The notes beneath the pieces were generated by a model that saw only the letters and a list, made by a program, of their open reading frames with translations, was not told the origin of the DNA and made no database searches. From Conus ventricosus (taxonomy: Eukaryota; Mollusca; Gastropoda; Neogastropoda; Conidae), in the NCBI GenBank assembly GCA_018398815.1, contig CM031601.1:20175640-20239639 (forward strand): DNA of 64,000 nt. Reading direction: 5' to 3'. Numbering within the stretch: position 1 is the stretch's first letter; each line of letters starts with the position of its first letter. The position numbers and the translations under genes are program-made. Of the stretch, positions 35,216-46,690 are shown one piece after another.

Positions 35216-36185
35216 TAATACACTACTTTGTCAGGGCTACTACCACAAGTATTGACAACATCACCATCGACTTGTCATTGTCATCATGAACATGACTGCT
35301 TCTGTTGCCTTTACTGTTCCTTGTCATTGTCATTATCATCTTGACAGGGCCATGATAGCAGCACAGTTGTAATACTGTAACAATGACACTAACAATAGTG
35401 ATAGTAACAGCTGAAGTAGTACTAGCAGCAGCTATTTCAGCAGAAAAAAAACACACATTTGAAGCAGCATCTGGTATCAGCAGCAGCAGCAGGAGCATCA
35501 GTAGTAAAAGGAGTAACAGCAATACTTGCAGCAGTAGCATAAGGTTAATAAGCAGTAACAAGAGCAGTTGCAGCAGTGTAAGCAACGTCAGCCATAACTC
35601 TGGTCCAAGGATTATCAATGCATATGTCTGCCTGCACCTAATCAGAGATCGGGTGTCTATTCAGTTACAAATCTAGCACACTTAACCCTTATTCCTGGTA
35701 TGAATAATAAGCAGATGGAAAGTATTTTCAAGCTTTCCTTGTTTTATCATGTGCTGCATTGAGGAAACAGAGCTGGAATGATTTGGACAGGTTTTTTCTC
35801 TGTGTTTTCATCCTGTGTTATAAGCCAGTAAAGTAGCATCACAGTTAAGCAAGTTTTACATGAAATCATAGCGGAAGTTCTTTGTAAATAACTCTCAATA
35901 TAAAAACACAAAAGCCATATAAATGAACATAGCCACAGAAAATATATTGGACTATGACACACTCAAGTTCTATTTGCACTCTGTCATTAAAGTCAAAACC
36001 TGTTGGAATATTAAGTACATATTGAAAATAATGAAGAATCTGTTCGGCGCCTATCTATCAAGGTACTATGCATCACTGGGCAATTAAAAAACAATGAAAA
36101 CTTTATTAGGTACAAAAAAAAATTATATCTCTGTGGCAGACAGCCCTCTTTATGAGGCATTTCAGGTTTTTGACAGTTGGAGTAC
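35216..36185. other. Unassigned stretch with AGC-rich simple sequence
   Basis: An AGC/AGT-rich region lies at about 35440-35590. The rest shows no gene. Confidence 0.5.
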
Positions 36186-36189
36186 AGAA

Positions 36190-36191
36190 CA

Positions 36192-36251
<60 letters not shown>
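36190..36251. repeat. Poly-C run of about 60
   Basis: An uninterrupted C tract marks the start of a poor-quality block (about 36250-38000) with inflated homopolymers. It is probably an assembly or sequencing artefact at least in length. Confidence 0.85.
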
Positions 36252-36253
<2 letters not shown>

Positions 36254-38025
36254 CCCTCAAACCCCCCCCCCGCGGGGGTTACCCAAAATCCAGCGGGAAA
36301 AGTTTTTTTTCCAACCCCTTAAAAAATTAAATAAAAAACCCGGGAAAAATTTAAAAAGGACTACACACAGGGTTGGGAGAAATAGGGCGAGAAGAGGAAA
36401 TGGGGAGGTAAGACAGGGGGTGTGCCCCCTTTTTGCCTTTTTTTCCCATCCCCCCCCAAAATAGGGGAGGTGGTTTTTTTTTTGGAAAAAAAAAAAGGGG
36501 GGTGAAAGATGAGGGAAAAAGAGACAGATGCCAGGCAAATGGACGGAAGATGAAAAAAAAAAGAGTCAGAAAAGAAAGAGATAAGATAAAGATCAGACAA
36601 ACTCTTTAGTTACGAGGATAATAGATGAGCACTGATGCGCTTTTTTTACATTCAGTCCTTCCCCGAGTGGGACTCAACAACAGTGAGAAAAGAAGTGGAA
36701 CAAAAAAGAACAAAAAAAAACAAAATGGTCATGCTATCTAATGAAAATCAAGGGAAAAAAAAGAGAAAACCCCAAAGCAAAAAAAAAGGGGGAAGACAAA
36801 GGTTGGATGGAAAAGGGCATAGGAAAAACGTACAAAAACGGTCAACAGTTGCATGTTAAAACAGACTAAAAATGAATATGACTAGTACACATAAGACAGA
36901 GAGACAGAAAGAGAGAAAGCGAGCAAGAGAGAGGGGAAGGAGGAAGAGAGAGGGGGGAGAGAGAAGGGGAGAGAAGAGAGGAAGGAGGAGGAGAGAGAGA
37001 GAGGAGGAAAGCGAGCAAGAAGAGAAAAGGGGAGAGAGGGAGGAGAGAGAGAGAGAAGGGAGAGAGGGGAGACAGAAAAAACGACAGACGACGACAGACA
37101 GACATAGAAAAAAGCTAAAGGGTTTCACACAGACAAACGCAAAGATGGGAACCCAGTAATTTAGTTGAAAGGTTTATGGGTCTGAAACATGGGGTGCAGT
37201 TTCACGGGAGAACGAAAGTCAAAGGGCCATATGGATGGGTTCAGAAACTTAAAATCACGGTGACTATTAAAAAAAGCCAAAATTTTACTGCAACCCTGAA
37301 TACAGTCTTTAAAAAGGCCCCAAAACCCCCAAAAATCTTAAAAATAAAAGAAAAAAAAAAAGGTGGGTGTGTGTGGGGGGGGGTAAAACAGAGAGCGGGG
37401 GGTTTTTCCAAAATTTTCATTTTCTTTAAAATAAAGGGAAGGGGGTGGGGGGCCTCTTTCCCCCAATATCATTTTTCAAATTTCTCATTGCGGAGAACTT
37501 AAAAAAAGGAAATTCTCGTCGCTTCAAGGCTTTCACCCATATTTGACCAACACAACTTGGTTACATTTAAGGACATTAGAGAAAGATAAGAAATTTTGCT
37601 TATAGCCCGCGACCCAAAGGGCAATCAGGGCTGTCACCAGAAAAATCAACTCCCCATCTTTAAAAAAAAAAAAAAAAAAAAACCCAAACCAAAAACCAAA
37701 TTTTCCCAACATTTTTAAAAATCGTCTAAAACGCCCAAACTTCTTTTAAAAAATCTTTCTTCCGTAAAACTTAAAATCAGATGAAAAATGTTAATCTTCT
37801 CAAAAAAAACCAAGGGCATGTCTCAATCCTTTACACTTATGAGCCCCAGACAGTCAGCACAAGTTTTCATCTTAAAAATATACAGATTACCTGGACTAAA
37901 AAAATATTACCCCCACATGCTCAAAAATTACAGAAAAAAAGACCCGATTCGGTAATGCACTAGGTTAGTGTCATTATTGCACAATCAAAAAATTTTTCAA
38001 AATTTAAAAAAAGTTTTGGGCCCCC
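36252..38025. other. Poor-quality block with purine-rich simple sequence
   Basis: No gene is seen. A GA-rich tract covers about 36895-37075. A degraded copy of the short TTATC-tailed unit lies at about 37577-37635. A repeat shared with 51057-51185 lies at about 36598-36690. Confidence 0.5.
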
Positions 38026-38029
38026 AATT

Positions 38030-39030
38030 CCACCAAAGGCCTGTAATGCCCTAAGGCCCCCCAGCTGCATCAGAGGAACCCCTTTGCTGCACCAAAAGGG
38101 TTGCAGATTGCACTGCACCCAAAAACCTCCAGATGGCAACAAAGAACATCCCGATTGCACCAAAGGATCCTCAAATGCACAAAGGAAACCCGCGGTTTTC
38201 ACCCAAAAGGCTCGCGATTGCATGAAGGACCTCAAATTGCACCAAAAAGGGCCCTCAGTTTTTTACCAAAGGACCTCATATTGCGCCCCAGAACCCAAGA
38301 TAAATCATAGGAACGTTTTGATTACACCAAGGACCCCCGATTTTCCCAAAAGGGCCTGATATTGCACACAGAACCCCGTAACATCAAAAGACCTGCAGAT
38401 TGCCCAAAAGGGCTCGTTTAGATTGCATGACAGGGCCTATAAAATTCACTAAAAGGGCCCCCAGATTTCACCAAGGGCCTGCATATTCACCCAAACCCAC
38501 AGAAAAATCAAGGAACCGTTTTGATTACCCAAAAGGACCCACAGATTGCATCAAAAAAATGCAGCTGCAACAAAGGAGCCAGAGATTGCATCAAAGGCCT
38601 TCAGTTGAAGCAAAAGGGCCTGCAAATTGCCCCAAAGGACCCCCGACTACCCAAAGGGCCCCCAGACTGCACCAAAGGGCCCCAGACTAAACCAAGGACC
38701 GCAGACGCACCAAAGGACCCCAGATTGCCCCAAAGGGGGCCCCCAGATTGCTCCAAAAAGGGTCGCAGATTTGGGCAGAGGCCCCCAAATTTCACCAAAG
38801 GACCTCAGATTAACCCAAAAGGCACCAGTTGCACCAAAGGACCCGTTTTAAATTTCATCAAAAAGGGCCCGGAGATTGCACCAAAGGACCCTCGATTTCA
38901 TCAAAGGGCACGCAGTTTTCACCAAAAAAAACCCCTTTTTGCCCCAAAGGACCGCAGACTGGCCGAGGACCTAGAACACCAAAAGGGCCCTCAGACTGCA
39001 CCAAGGCCCCAGATTTTTTCGAAGGTCTTA
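38030..39030 (+). repeat. 20-22-bp minisatellite, about 45 copies
   Basis: The unit is near GATTGCACCAAAGGACCTCA, with variable AAAGGG/AAAGGA and GATTTC variants. Unit length drifts because of homopolymer differences. The consensus has almost no stop codons, so all three plus frames stay open, giving Lys-Gly-Pro-rich translations up to 175 residues. I regard these as a by-product of the repeat. Confidence 0.85.
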
Positions 39031-39442
39031 AGGACCCTTGGTTTTTAATGTTTAAGGACACTGCCAGTGACATTGGTAAGTCATGACCGATATTTCTGCA
39101 CTTTTGTGGAAAATGTACACTACACACAAATGTGTATCCAGACCTTTGGTCCCTGCCAGACAAATGCAAATCCAATTAAATATGGATTAAAGAAATCCTT
39201 CTTGGTATCTCTTGGTTTCAAATTCTGAGGGAATAGGGGGGGGAGAAGTGACGGTTAGGAGAGAAGCATAAAGTCTGAAAAAAAGTTTAAAAACCTGTAC
39301 TCTTTGCATGCTAAAAAATGACACCCGTGCACTCGAACGGCATTGCAGGGTCTCAGAAGGGTCAAAGGCATGAATTTTCTTGCACCATGTCTCAAACTTA
39401 CCTCCATTTTTTGTTGTTGCTTTCATTCAACCATCTCTAGTT

Positions 39443-39528
39443 CTAGACCGAGTCCTTCATTTTAGAGAGCATGTTCGCATCATTGCCAATCATGAACTTC
39501 ATTTTCGACCGGACCCACTGACTAGGTA
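39443..39528 (-). CDS. Candidate short terminal exon
   Basis: The acceptor TTTTTTCATTGCAAG ends at 39529, then comes an open frame in one phase to a TAG at 39443-39445. It encodes WVRSKMKFMIGNDANMLSKM and a few more residues. The entry phase fits a one-base overhang, the same overhang left by the candidate donor at 40632. No domain is recognised. It could be the end of an alternative transcript of the minus-strand Ig-like gene, or chance. Confidence 0.25.
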
Positions 39529-39680
39529 CTTGCAATGAAAAAACAAGGGGAGAGAAAAAACTACCTTTTCAACTGCAGCTTTACAGCTGAAAGTTCAGTT
39601 AGGAGGCAACAACTGTACAAAGGCACAAAGCTATTTCAAACTGCCAGTTTAGTTAGAAATCTCCTTTCATGTGTGAAGTG

Positions 39681-39682
<2 letters not shown>

Positions 39683-39735
<53 letters not shown>

Positions 39736-39760
39736 CTCTCATCTCTCTCTCTCTCTCTCT
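39683..39760. repeat. CT microsatellite
   Basis: (CT)n with small interruptions. A complementary (GA)n tract lies 450 bp away at 40199-40290. Confidence 0.95.
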
Positions 39761-40195
39761 TCATTGTAAAAATGCTGAGAAAAATAATCACCAGACATTA
39801 ATGTCTGACAACTGAAAACTACCCCCCAAAAAAAAACAACAACAACAACCAACAACAACAACAAAACAAAAAAAAAAACCAAAAAAAAATTGGCAGAGCA
39901 GGATTTGGAAAAAACTGAACTTTCAAAACCATATGTGGAAAAAAATTGAACATTTTCTTGGATGGAAATAATTCAGAAGAAACAAAATGCAAACAAATGA
40001 ACACTTATAATTACACCACAAAAAAGCAGAAGAGCACACAAAACAAAGTGGAAGTAACGACGTTATGCACGACACAAAACAGGACAAGCAAATTTTCGGC
40101 AAAATGCCTTCCTCACGACAAACAAAAAAGTCAGACATAAACTGCACAATACTCAACCCCTGTGAAGTCAAAGTGGTGAGTCGACATATGGGAAA

Positions 40196-40198
<3 letters not shown>

Positions 40199-40246
<48 letters not shown>

Positions 40247-40290
40247 AGAGAGAGGAGAGAGAGAGAGAGAGAGAAAAAGAGAGAGAGTGA
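40199..40290. repeat. GA microsatellite
   Basis: (GA)n of about 90 bp with GAA interruptions. Confidence 0.95.
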
Positions 40291-40417
40291 ACACATACGT
40301 ACAGAAAGCAGAGACACAGACACATAAGATAATCAAACAAAGGGAAAAAGTAGTGACAAAGAACAGCTATAAAACTGAGATGGCCTGACAGACAGGGGTC
40401 CCTTCAAGCAAAACTCA

Positions 40418-40423
<6 letters not shown>

Positions 40424-40452
<29 letters not shown>
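40424..40452. repeat. Poly-C run
   Basis: About 28 C. The quality of adjacent sequence, including the 3' side of the neighbouring exon, may be affected. Confidence 0.9.
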
Positions 40453-40524
40453 ACCCTTCGCTCCATACGTTTCCAGGGTCATGGGCAGGGCCCAAAGGGG
40501 AAAAACCCGCTCCCTCGCACAACA

Positions 40525-40685
40525 TCACTGAAGGCAGGGGAGCCAAAACATGCAGTTCTCAGCCTCAAAGTTATGCAGGCAAACGGGCCAAGATGCTCTT
40601 TTGTCGGAGGATGAAATCAGCATGGCCGTACCGTGTTTGGTGTCCTTGAAGTTGTTGATGACCACGTAATCCTTGCCTCCCTCTG
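40525..40685 (-). CDS. Candidate exon, second half of an immunoglobulin-like domain
   Basis: The acceptor TGCTTTCCTTAG ends at 40686. The frame begins with two bases that complete a codon with the single-base overhang of the exon at 41994-42126, giving Ala. The peptide starts EGGKDYVVINNFKDTKHG and continues TAMLISSSDKR, fitting the D and E strands of an Ig-like domain after the WFINGVPL strand of the previous exon. The frame stays open to a stop at 40525. Either this is a terminal exon or a donor (CACG|GTACGG at 40632) ends it earlier. Sequence beyond is disturbed by a poly-C run. Confidence 0.5.
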
Positions 40686-41205
40686 CTAAGGAAAGCAATT
40701 GCGAAAGAAACAGGAAGGGGTGCAAACTCTGTGCACTCAATCTATGCCACGTACAAATGAAAAAGCTGTCCTCTCATGAACTCTGCTTAATGCAGCCAGG
40801 GACAGGCTGAACTCTTGACCATTGCATGTTGTAACTTTGTGTCGTTTGCAATGGTTCCACAAGACATTCTGCCAGTTTTGCTCATACATTCTTTGAAAAT
40901 TATGTATTCACTTGTAATCTATACAAACACTTCAATCCTCTGGAGTTTACCCAACAGAAGATCAGCACTGAAGGTCTAATCCTGTAACAAGTACTCATTA
41001 GCAGATCAATATTGATACTGTAAGTCTATAAAAAACAACAACACTCGCTTGAAAATTCAATGTGACGCTATAATCACGTTGAAAGTACTTGTCAGTAAAC
41101 ATCTGCAGTGATGCTACAATCCTGTAAAACTTAATCACTAGTAAATGTATATTAATGCTAGTTGAAGTTCTGTAAAATGTAGTCACTCAAATTCAAATCT
41201 GACGA

Positions 41206-41400
41206 AGATAAGTGATTGCTCGTCCTTCATTTTCCTTGTCCTCAGTGTTGTGTATCTTGCCTGAAGGAGACCTAAGAGGCCGAAACGCGTCGTGTTTTGT
41301 CTTGTGATTCATTTGTCCATGTTGTTCGGCGGAGTCATTGTAAATACTTTTTTTAAATTTGTTAAAAAGAAAGGCAAAGTGTGTCGCTGTCAATCTGCTT
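41206..41400 (+). repeat. Dispersed repeat with GAAACGCGTC core, copy 1
   Basis: Contains CTTGCCTGAAGGAGACC, then AGAGGCCGAAACGCGTCG, and a tail GTTTTGTCTTGTGATTCAT. The pattern CTGAAG, stem, CGAAAC, GTC is reminiscent of a damaged hammerhead. An inverted, diverged copy lies at about 42240-42335, continued at 42393-42455. Confidence 0.6.
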
Positions 41401-41820
41401 CATTTCACATTCTATCTTCTGCATCATGTTGATGAAACAAAACATTTCAGGTAAACTCACGCAACATCTAACACATAAGAAATGAAGCAAAGGGCACAAA
41501 GTGGAACCATATCTCTTTCATATCTTAATGTCACCTCAGAGCATATCCAGTATTTCTCAAAGTCCTCATTTTCACTCCACAAAAAACCCTGCATACTAGA
41601 CACACCTTCTGTGTTATGTCTTTGTATACCCTGAGCTACATACATTTGATTTTACCTTAAGTACCCTTTGACTCTTTTTTCTTTATCTAATAGAAAAGGA
41701 ATAATGTCTCATACAAAAAAAAAATCTTGTGGTCTGTCAATCTTTAATGGGTTGTCAGACAGATACACAGAATAAAGAGAAACACTCTGACAGACAGAAT
41801 AAAAGGAGACACATACTGAG

Positions 41821-41945
41821 AAGTGAGATCTACTTATCCTTCTCTCTTTTCCCCAGCCCTTGTCTACTCCCCTCCTCCCCTGATGAAGTGAGATCTACTT
41901 ATCCTTCTCTCTTTTCCCCAGCCCTTGTCTACTCCCCCTCCTCCC
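41821..41945. repeat. Tandem duplication of a 64-bp unit
   Basis: AAGTGAGATCTACTTATCC begins at 41821 and again at 41885. The two units are almost identical and lie in the intron between the candidate exons at 40.7 and 42.1 kb. Confidence 0.9.
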
Positions 41946-41993
41946 TGACCCTAACACCCCTTCCTTCCTCCCGTTATTTGTGGTCACACTTAC

Positions 41994-42126
41994 CATTGAG
42001 AGGCACACCATTGATGAACCATAGCACAAAAGGCTCAGCAGGGGCGACGTACTCGAGTGTGATCACGGCACCTTCGCTGTACTCTGAAGTGCTCACTGCC
42101 ACACTTCTGAAGACTGGCAGTATGGT
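41994..42126 (-). CDS. Exon coding the first half of an immunoglobulin-like domain
   Basis: The acceptor GTTTTCCAG ends at 42127 and the donor CTCAATG|GTAAGTGTG starts at 41993. Both are close to consensus. The 133-nt exon is open in one frame, phase 0 in and 1 out. The peptide starts TILPVFRSVAVSTSEYSEGA, followed by VITLEYVAPAEPFVLWFING, then VPL. This reads as A, B and C strands of an I-set-like Ig domain, with the invariant Trp in LWF. The usual B-strand Cys appears replaced (VITLEY). It splices in phase to 40685. Ig-domain proteins of this kind serve in adhesion, recognition or muscle structure; which one applies cannot be told. Confidence 0.58.
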
Positions 42127-42138
42127 CTGGAAAACAGA

Positions 42139-42153
42139 ACACACACACACACC

Positions 42154-42210
<57 letters not shown>
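42139..42210. repeat. CA microsatellite
   Basis: (CA)n of about 65 bp starts just upstream of the Ig-like exon's acceptor. Confidence 0.95.
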
Positions 42211-42211
<1 letters not shown>

Positions 42212-42330
42212 GCTCATGAATATAGTTTCTATTCTTAAATTTTTTTTTACCTACTGTATCCGCAAAACATGAATAAATGAATCACAAGACAAAACGCGAC
42301 ATGTTTCAACCTCTTAGGCTTCTTCAGGCA

Positions 42331-42392
42331 AGATAAGATAAGATAAGATAATGTTGCTTATAGCCCAGCCGACCGCAAAGGGCCACATCAGG
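42331..42392 (-). mobile_element. Short TTATC-tailed retroposon, copy 1
   Basis: About 62 bp: (AGATA)n, then ATGTTGCTTATAGCCCAGCC and GACCGCAAAGGGCCACATCAGG. On the minus strand it ends in a (TTATC)n tail. It interrupts the repeat whose uninterrupted form is at 41206-41400, with TCAGGCA on both sides. It is too small to code and looks like a severely 5'-truncated LINE or SINE end. Confidence 0.6.
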
Positions 42393-42663
42393 CAGATAAA
42401 CAACACTCAGAACAATGAAAATGAAGAACGAGCAATCACTTATCTGATAAAACTTGGCGCAAGATGGGCGTTGATACAGTACAGAAAAATTTCTTTAAAG
42501 ATTTGTTTAGATTTCAGCCTGCAGTCGCCTCACCTTGAAACTAATATTACTTTGCAGTGTGACCCTGTGATATATCCAGCTCTTGTGTACAAGCTGCATG
42601 AGTCCTGCTGGCATCTTACTGTGTAAGATGACGCTTCAGCCTGCCACATTAGTCGGCTGGACA

Positions 42664-42724
42664 CAGCCCTGATGTGGCCCTTTGCGGTCGGCTGGGCTAT
42701 AAGCAACATTATCCTCTCTTATCT
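42664..42724 (+). mobile_element. Short TTATC-tailed retroposon, copy 2
   Basis: The same unit in the opposite orientation, 61 bp from CAGCCCTGATGTGGCCC to the TTATCT tail. It is flanked by a perfect 13-bp direct repeat AGTCGGCTGGACA (42651-42663 and 42725-42737), the signature of target-primed insertion. Confidence 0.68.
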
Positions 42725-43056
42725 AGTCGGCTGGACAACCAGGGAAAACAAGTGCACTGTTAACATCTTTCTTTAATGACACTGACGCACCATGTGAGAA
42801 AATTAGTTGGCACAACAATGCTTTGTCCAATGAGGTGAGGCAGTTTCAGTGTCACTAAGGAGATGTCACTGTGCATGGACTAATCTTTCTACACTATGCT
42901 AAGAGACCACAATGATAAAAGTTTAAAGCGAAATTAGCAAATAAGCAAATGAGGTATAAAGAAGAAATACTTTTACATATTTTCTGTTATCAGCGGCAGG
43001 GATCTCGTAAGTGTGTATCATCACTGTTATTGTTTTGTTGTCATTGTTGTTATTGC

Positions 43057-43057
<1 letters not shown>

Positions 43058-43123
<66 letters not shown>

Positions 43124-43290
43124 TCATCATCATTATTATAAATCAATATTACTATTGCTACTATTACTACAACTACTATTACCTATCATCATTACTACTG
43201 CTACTATAATTATAATTATTACTATCATTATTGTTATTATTATCACCATCATTATTGTCATATTGTTTAATAATAACTACATAATCTTCT
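43058..43290. repeat. ATC then ATT/ACT compound microsatellite
   Basis: A near-perfect (ATC)n at about 43061-43122 continues into degenerate ATT/ACT triplets. Confidence 0.95.
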
Positions 43291-43787
43291 GAACAGCCAT
43301 TTCCAGAAATAATCAAATGTACATGTGCACACGTACATGCATACATACACCACAAAACACATGCATGCAAATAGGCCAACTGCTCAAGCATACACACACA
43401 AATGCGTATGCATGTGTGTGCTCACACATGCGACAACCCATACAACCATAGTAGTAGTGCAGACAATGTCAAGCAGGTATTCATGGTTTGACGCACATTG
43501 GGCTAATGTGCTTATCAGACATCAACTGAACTGTATCCATGAGGTCCTATTCTTACATCCTTTAATCTTAATTACAAAATTATTTCTCCATCATCTGTGA
43601 ATCTTGTGAATTGTAGTCTCATAACTTTATGGCCTCATAACTTTGCAGATGTGCTGTAGTGTATATGGACTCGTCCACCTGCAGTGACACCACCTTGACA
43701 AAACTGAAACTGTATCATCCTTTAAAAATGAGATTTTTGGAGATATGACAGTTCAGCCCAATGATATTGCCATTATCAACTGTGTAG

Positions 43788-43864
<77 letters not shown>

Positions 43865-43867
43865 CCC

Positions 43868-43942
<75 letters not shown>
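43788..43942. repeat. TA, TC, TA compound microsatellite
   Basis: (TA)n to about 43860, (TC)n to 43907, (TA)n to 43942. It abuts the 5' break of the following PLE. Confidence 0.95.
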
Positions 43943-43945
<3 letters not shown>

Positions 43946-43959
43946 TACAGTCCCATCTG

Positions 43960-45236
43960 CAGACAAAGACCCCCCCATTGAAAGAGTCCTTGAAGTGGTG
44001 GGACACATTTTACAAAACAACGTGTTCCACTTTGAGGACATCATCTATAAACAAGAATTCGGGACAGCAATGGGAACCCTATGGCCCTCACCGTGGCAAA
44101 CATCTTCATGGGATGGTTAGAGGACAGCCTGCTCACTCAGAGCCCCCTCATCGTCGACAGCTGCTTCTGGAAACGGTTCATAGATGACATTTTTCTATTG
44201 TGGACCAAAACTCAGGAGGAACTTGATCAGTTCATTGAATTCATCAACACTTTCCATCCCACTGTCAAGTTCACCTATCAGTCATCACCTGTCTCCATCC
44301 CCTTCCTGGACATCAACATCATCCTCAAGGAAGGCTTCCTCCATACAGATCCTTTCTCAAAACCAACAGACGCCCATGCATACCTACATGCTTCCTCTTG
44401 TCATCCCAAGGTATGCAAAAACAACATACCATTCAGCCAGATGCTACGCGCTCGCAGGTTATGCTCGACAGACGAAGCCTTCACCTTCGATGCCAAGAGA
44501 TCGCCAAGCACTTTCAACGTAGAGGGTACAGTACCTACACCATCCAGAAAGCCATGGAAAGAGTCAGCAGCATCCCACGTAATGAGACCCTCGAATACAG
44601 GCCCCAAACTCCCAAGAAGAGGGTCCCGTTCATCATCACTCACAACCCTGCCAACCCACTCTACGTCAGTGGCTGCAACAACAGCAACCAGCTTTACATG
44701 AAGCAACAAGATGAAACAAGCCATGCCAGAGCTCCCCATAGTAGGAGAAAGAAATTCAAATAGTCTACGAAACATCCTGATGCCTTCCATGCTTCCTCCA
44801 CAAGAACCATCCACTGACAACCCTGGAAGCCACAGATTATTCGAAAACGCTGTGTCATCTGTAAGGAGCATGTAGTAGAGACAAGTCAGTTCACCAGTGA
44901 TGTTAGTGGCGAGACATTCACCATTCGCCATGAGATGTCCTGCAGCACAAAAACATCGTGTACCTGCTCTACTGCACCAAATGCAAGGGAGCTCAATACG
45001 TAGGAGAAACACGCAACTCGCTCAAACAACGCTTTTACTTACATAGGTCACACATCCAGAACAATACAGGCACGCACGTCACCACATCATTTCAACATGC
45101 ACAACCACTCACTTCAAGACATGCGTTGTATGCCAATTGAAAAACAGTACATAGACAGTGACATTCATAGAGACCTCAGGGAAAAATTCTGGATTCGTAA
45201 ACTACAACAAAGCCACCACAAGGCCTGAACACACAT
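43960..45236 (+). pseudogene. Penelope-like element of a second lineage, RT and GIY-YIG endonuclease
   Basis: A 5'-truncated, well-preserved PLE. RT sequence starts near 43970 with [20 protein letters not shown], then [17 protein letters not shown], and the catalytic [12 protein letters not shown] (44168). SIPFLDINI (44300) follows. A frameshift lies near 44400, then KRGYST-like and TPKKRVPFIITHNPANP. A further shift lies before the Cys motif CVICKEH (44855). The endonuclease is intact, with VYLLYCTKC and YVGETRNSLKQRF (44960-45035). The C-terminus ends GLNTHD. Catalytic Asp-Asp and GIY-YIG-type residues are present, so decay is recent. The PLE group is different from the 3.5-7.7 kb copies. 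Confidence 0.85.
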
Positions 45237-45325
45237 GACTAACTATTAGTGACACGCACCGAGTTCCCTTGCATTTGATAGTGACTCAGTTGTTCCCTCT
45301 GGTACAACTGACAAAGTGAAAACCT

Positions 45326-45327
<2 letters not shown>

Positions 45328-45416
<89 letters not shown>

Positions 45417-45420
45417 AGAG
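45328..45420. repeat. GA microsatellite
   Basis: About 90 bp of (GA)n with G-rich end, just 3' of the PLE. Confidence 0.95.
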
Positions 45421-45539
45421 GGGGGGGGGTGTCAGTATATTGGTCGGGGTGGGGAGTGACAAAATAATAACAACAGGATGGTGTGTTAGACTTTACATCA
45501 CTGGTGATGACATTACTGTCATGACGCAAGTTTTCTTTT

Positions 45540-45660
45540 AGCATCGACCTGATGATGTCACTCCACTTTTGACGTGACTACACAGTCTGTCGTCCTTGAA
45601 AAAGAGCAGCTGCTCGAAATATTGGATTATATTTGTTTACATTGCTTGTTTGCCTTTGAC
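45540..45660 (+). other. Probable 3' terminal sequence of the second-lineage PLE
   Basis: Contains CTGATGATGTCAC and then AGAGCAGCTGCTCGAAATATT, a 12-bp palindrome followed by GAAA, reminiscent of the hammerhead-bearing ends of PLEs. It lies 300 bp after the endonuclease stop, separated by a GA tract. Confidence 0.4.
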
Positions 45661-45761
45661 TTCAATTGTGTGTCTCTCTCTCTCCTTATATATATATATA
45701 TTGCAAAGACATCATGTTTCACAACTACGCTGTAATCTGGAAAACAAGTCATAACATACAT

Positions 45762-46085
45762 TGTTCAACAACTCTGTTAAACTAATAATTATTCTTCAGA
45801 TCTATATGTAGAGATCACTGAAATTTACAGTTCATAACTTATAACTGTTCAGCAACTTTGTTAAACTAATTAAATAATTCTTCAAATCTATGTGTAGAGA
45901 TCATTGAAACTGTTTATAACTTATAATCGTTCAACAACATTGTTGAACAAATTAGATAATTCTTCAGATGTATATGTAGAGATCATTGAAACTAACTGTT
46001 CATAACTTACCATTGTTCAACAACACTGTTAATTAAACTAATTACATAAATCTTCAGATCGATATGTAGAGGTTATTGAGACTTG
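45762..46085. repeat. About four tandem copies of an 84-bp unit
   Basis: TGTTCAACAACTCTGTTAAAC and AATTCTTCAGATCTATATGT recur at 45762, about 45845, 45929 and 46013, with substitutions and small indels. Non-coding. Confidence 0.85.
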
Positions 46086-46576
46086 AATTGCTACAAGTGA
46101 TTCCTAAATTTACACAGGGATGTTAAAAACACACAACAAAACAATTACATCAAAATAAACTATCACCAAGAAAGACCTTCTGCAGTATAAGACAGTGTTT
46201 GCAAAGTATCGATGACTGTCAACCTCGGGTGATGTCGATGGAGGAAGGACTAGCGCACAGCCCAAACACACTCACAGCTTGCTTACAATCTCATTCATAT
46301 ATCTTGCATTCGTCACATCAAACCACTAGTAAAGTCTATAACTTTACTACACATGGTCATAGAACGAAACATCAATGCATATGGAATCAAACCAAATAAA
46401 ACATTCTCTCTTTCCTGAACTTCACAGAATCATTTATCTAAAACATCATTAACTAACCGGGTATAAATAGATTTCTACTTTACCTGGCCAGGTGATCTTA
46501 ACTATTCACGAATCACTGTCTTTTCTTCTCTTTTTTTTTCTTTGTTTCTTTTCACTGTCACTTTCACAACACGGCA

Positions 46577-46690
46577 CAACTGCTGGCACTGGTCAAGTTA
46601 GACTGCTGGCACCGGTCAGGCTGACTGCCGGCACTGGTCAGGTTAGACCGCTGGCGTTGGTCAGGTTGGACTGCCGATGAAAGTGGCGCT
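46577..46690. repeat. About five tandem copies of a 23-bp unit
   Basis: The unit is near GCTGGCACTGGTCAGGTTAGACT. One copy is 22 bp. Confidence 0.9.

Noticed and set aside
36011..36330. Poly-Gly and poly-Pro ORFs
   Set aside because: They translate a 60-base C run, probably an artefact.
38521..39048. 175-codon Lys-Gly-Pro-rich ORF
   Set aside because: All three plus frames are open because the repeat lacks stops, and the region is of poor quality.
42465..42630. Ig-like wording (ETNITLQCDP) on the plus strand
   Set aside because: It lies inside a repeat cluster, lacks a Trp strand and a donor, and conflicts with the minus-strand gene.
43011..43292. His/Ser-rich ORFs over ATC repeats
   Set aside because: Trinucleotide repeat artefact.
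43600..43780. Possible further exon upstream of the second PLE
   Set aside because: Acceptor-like sequence exists, but the frame is short and has no donor or similarity to the Ig-like exons.
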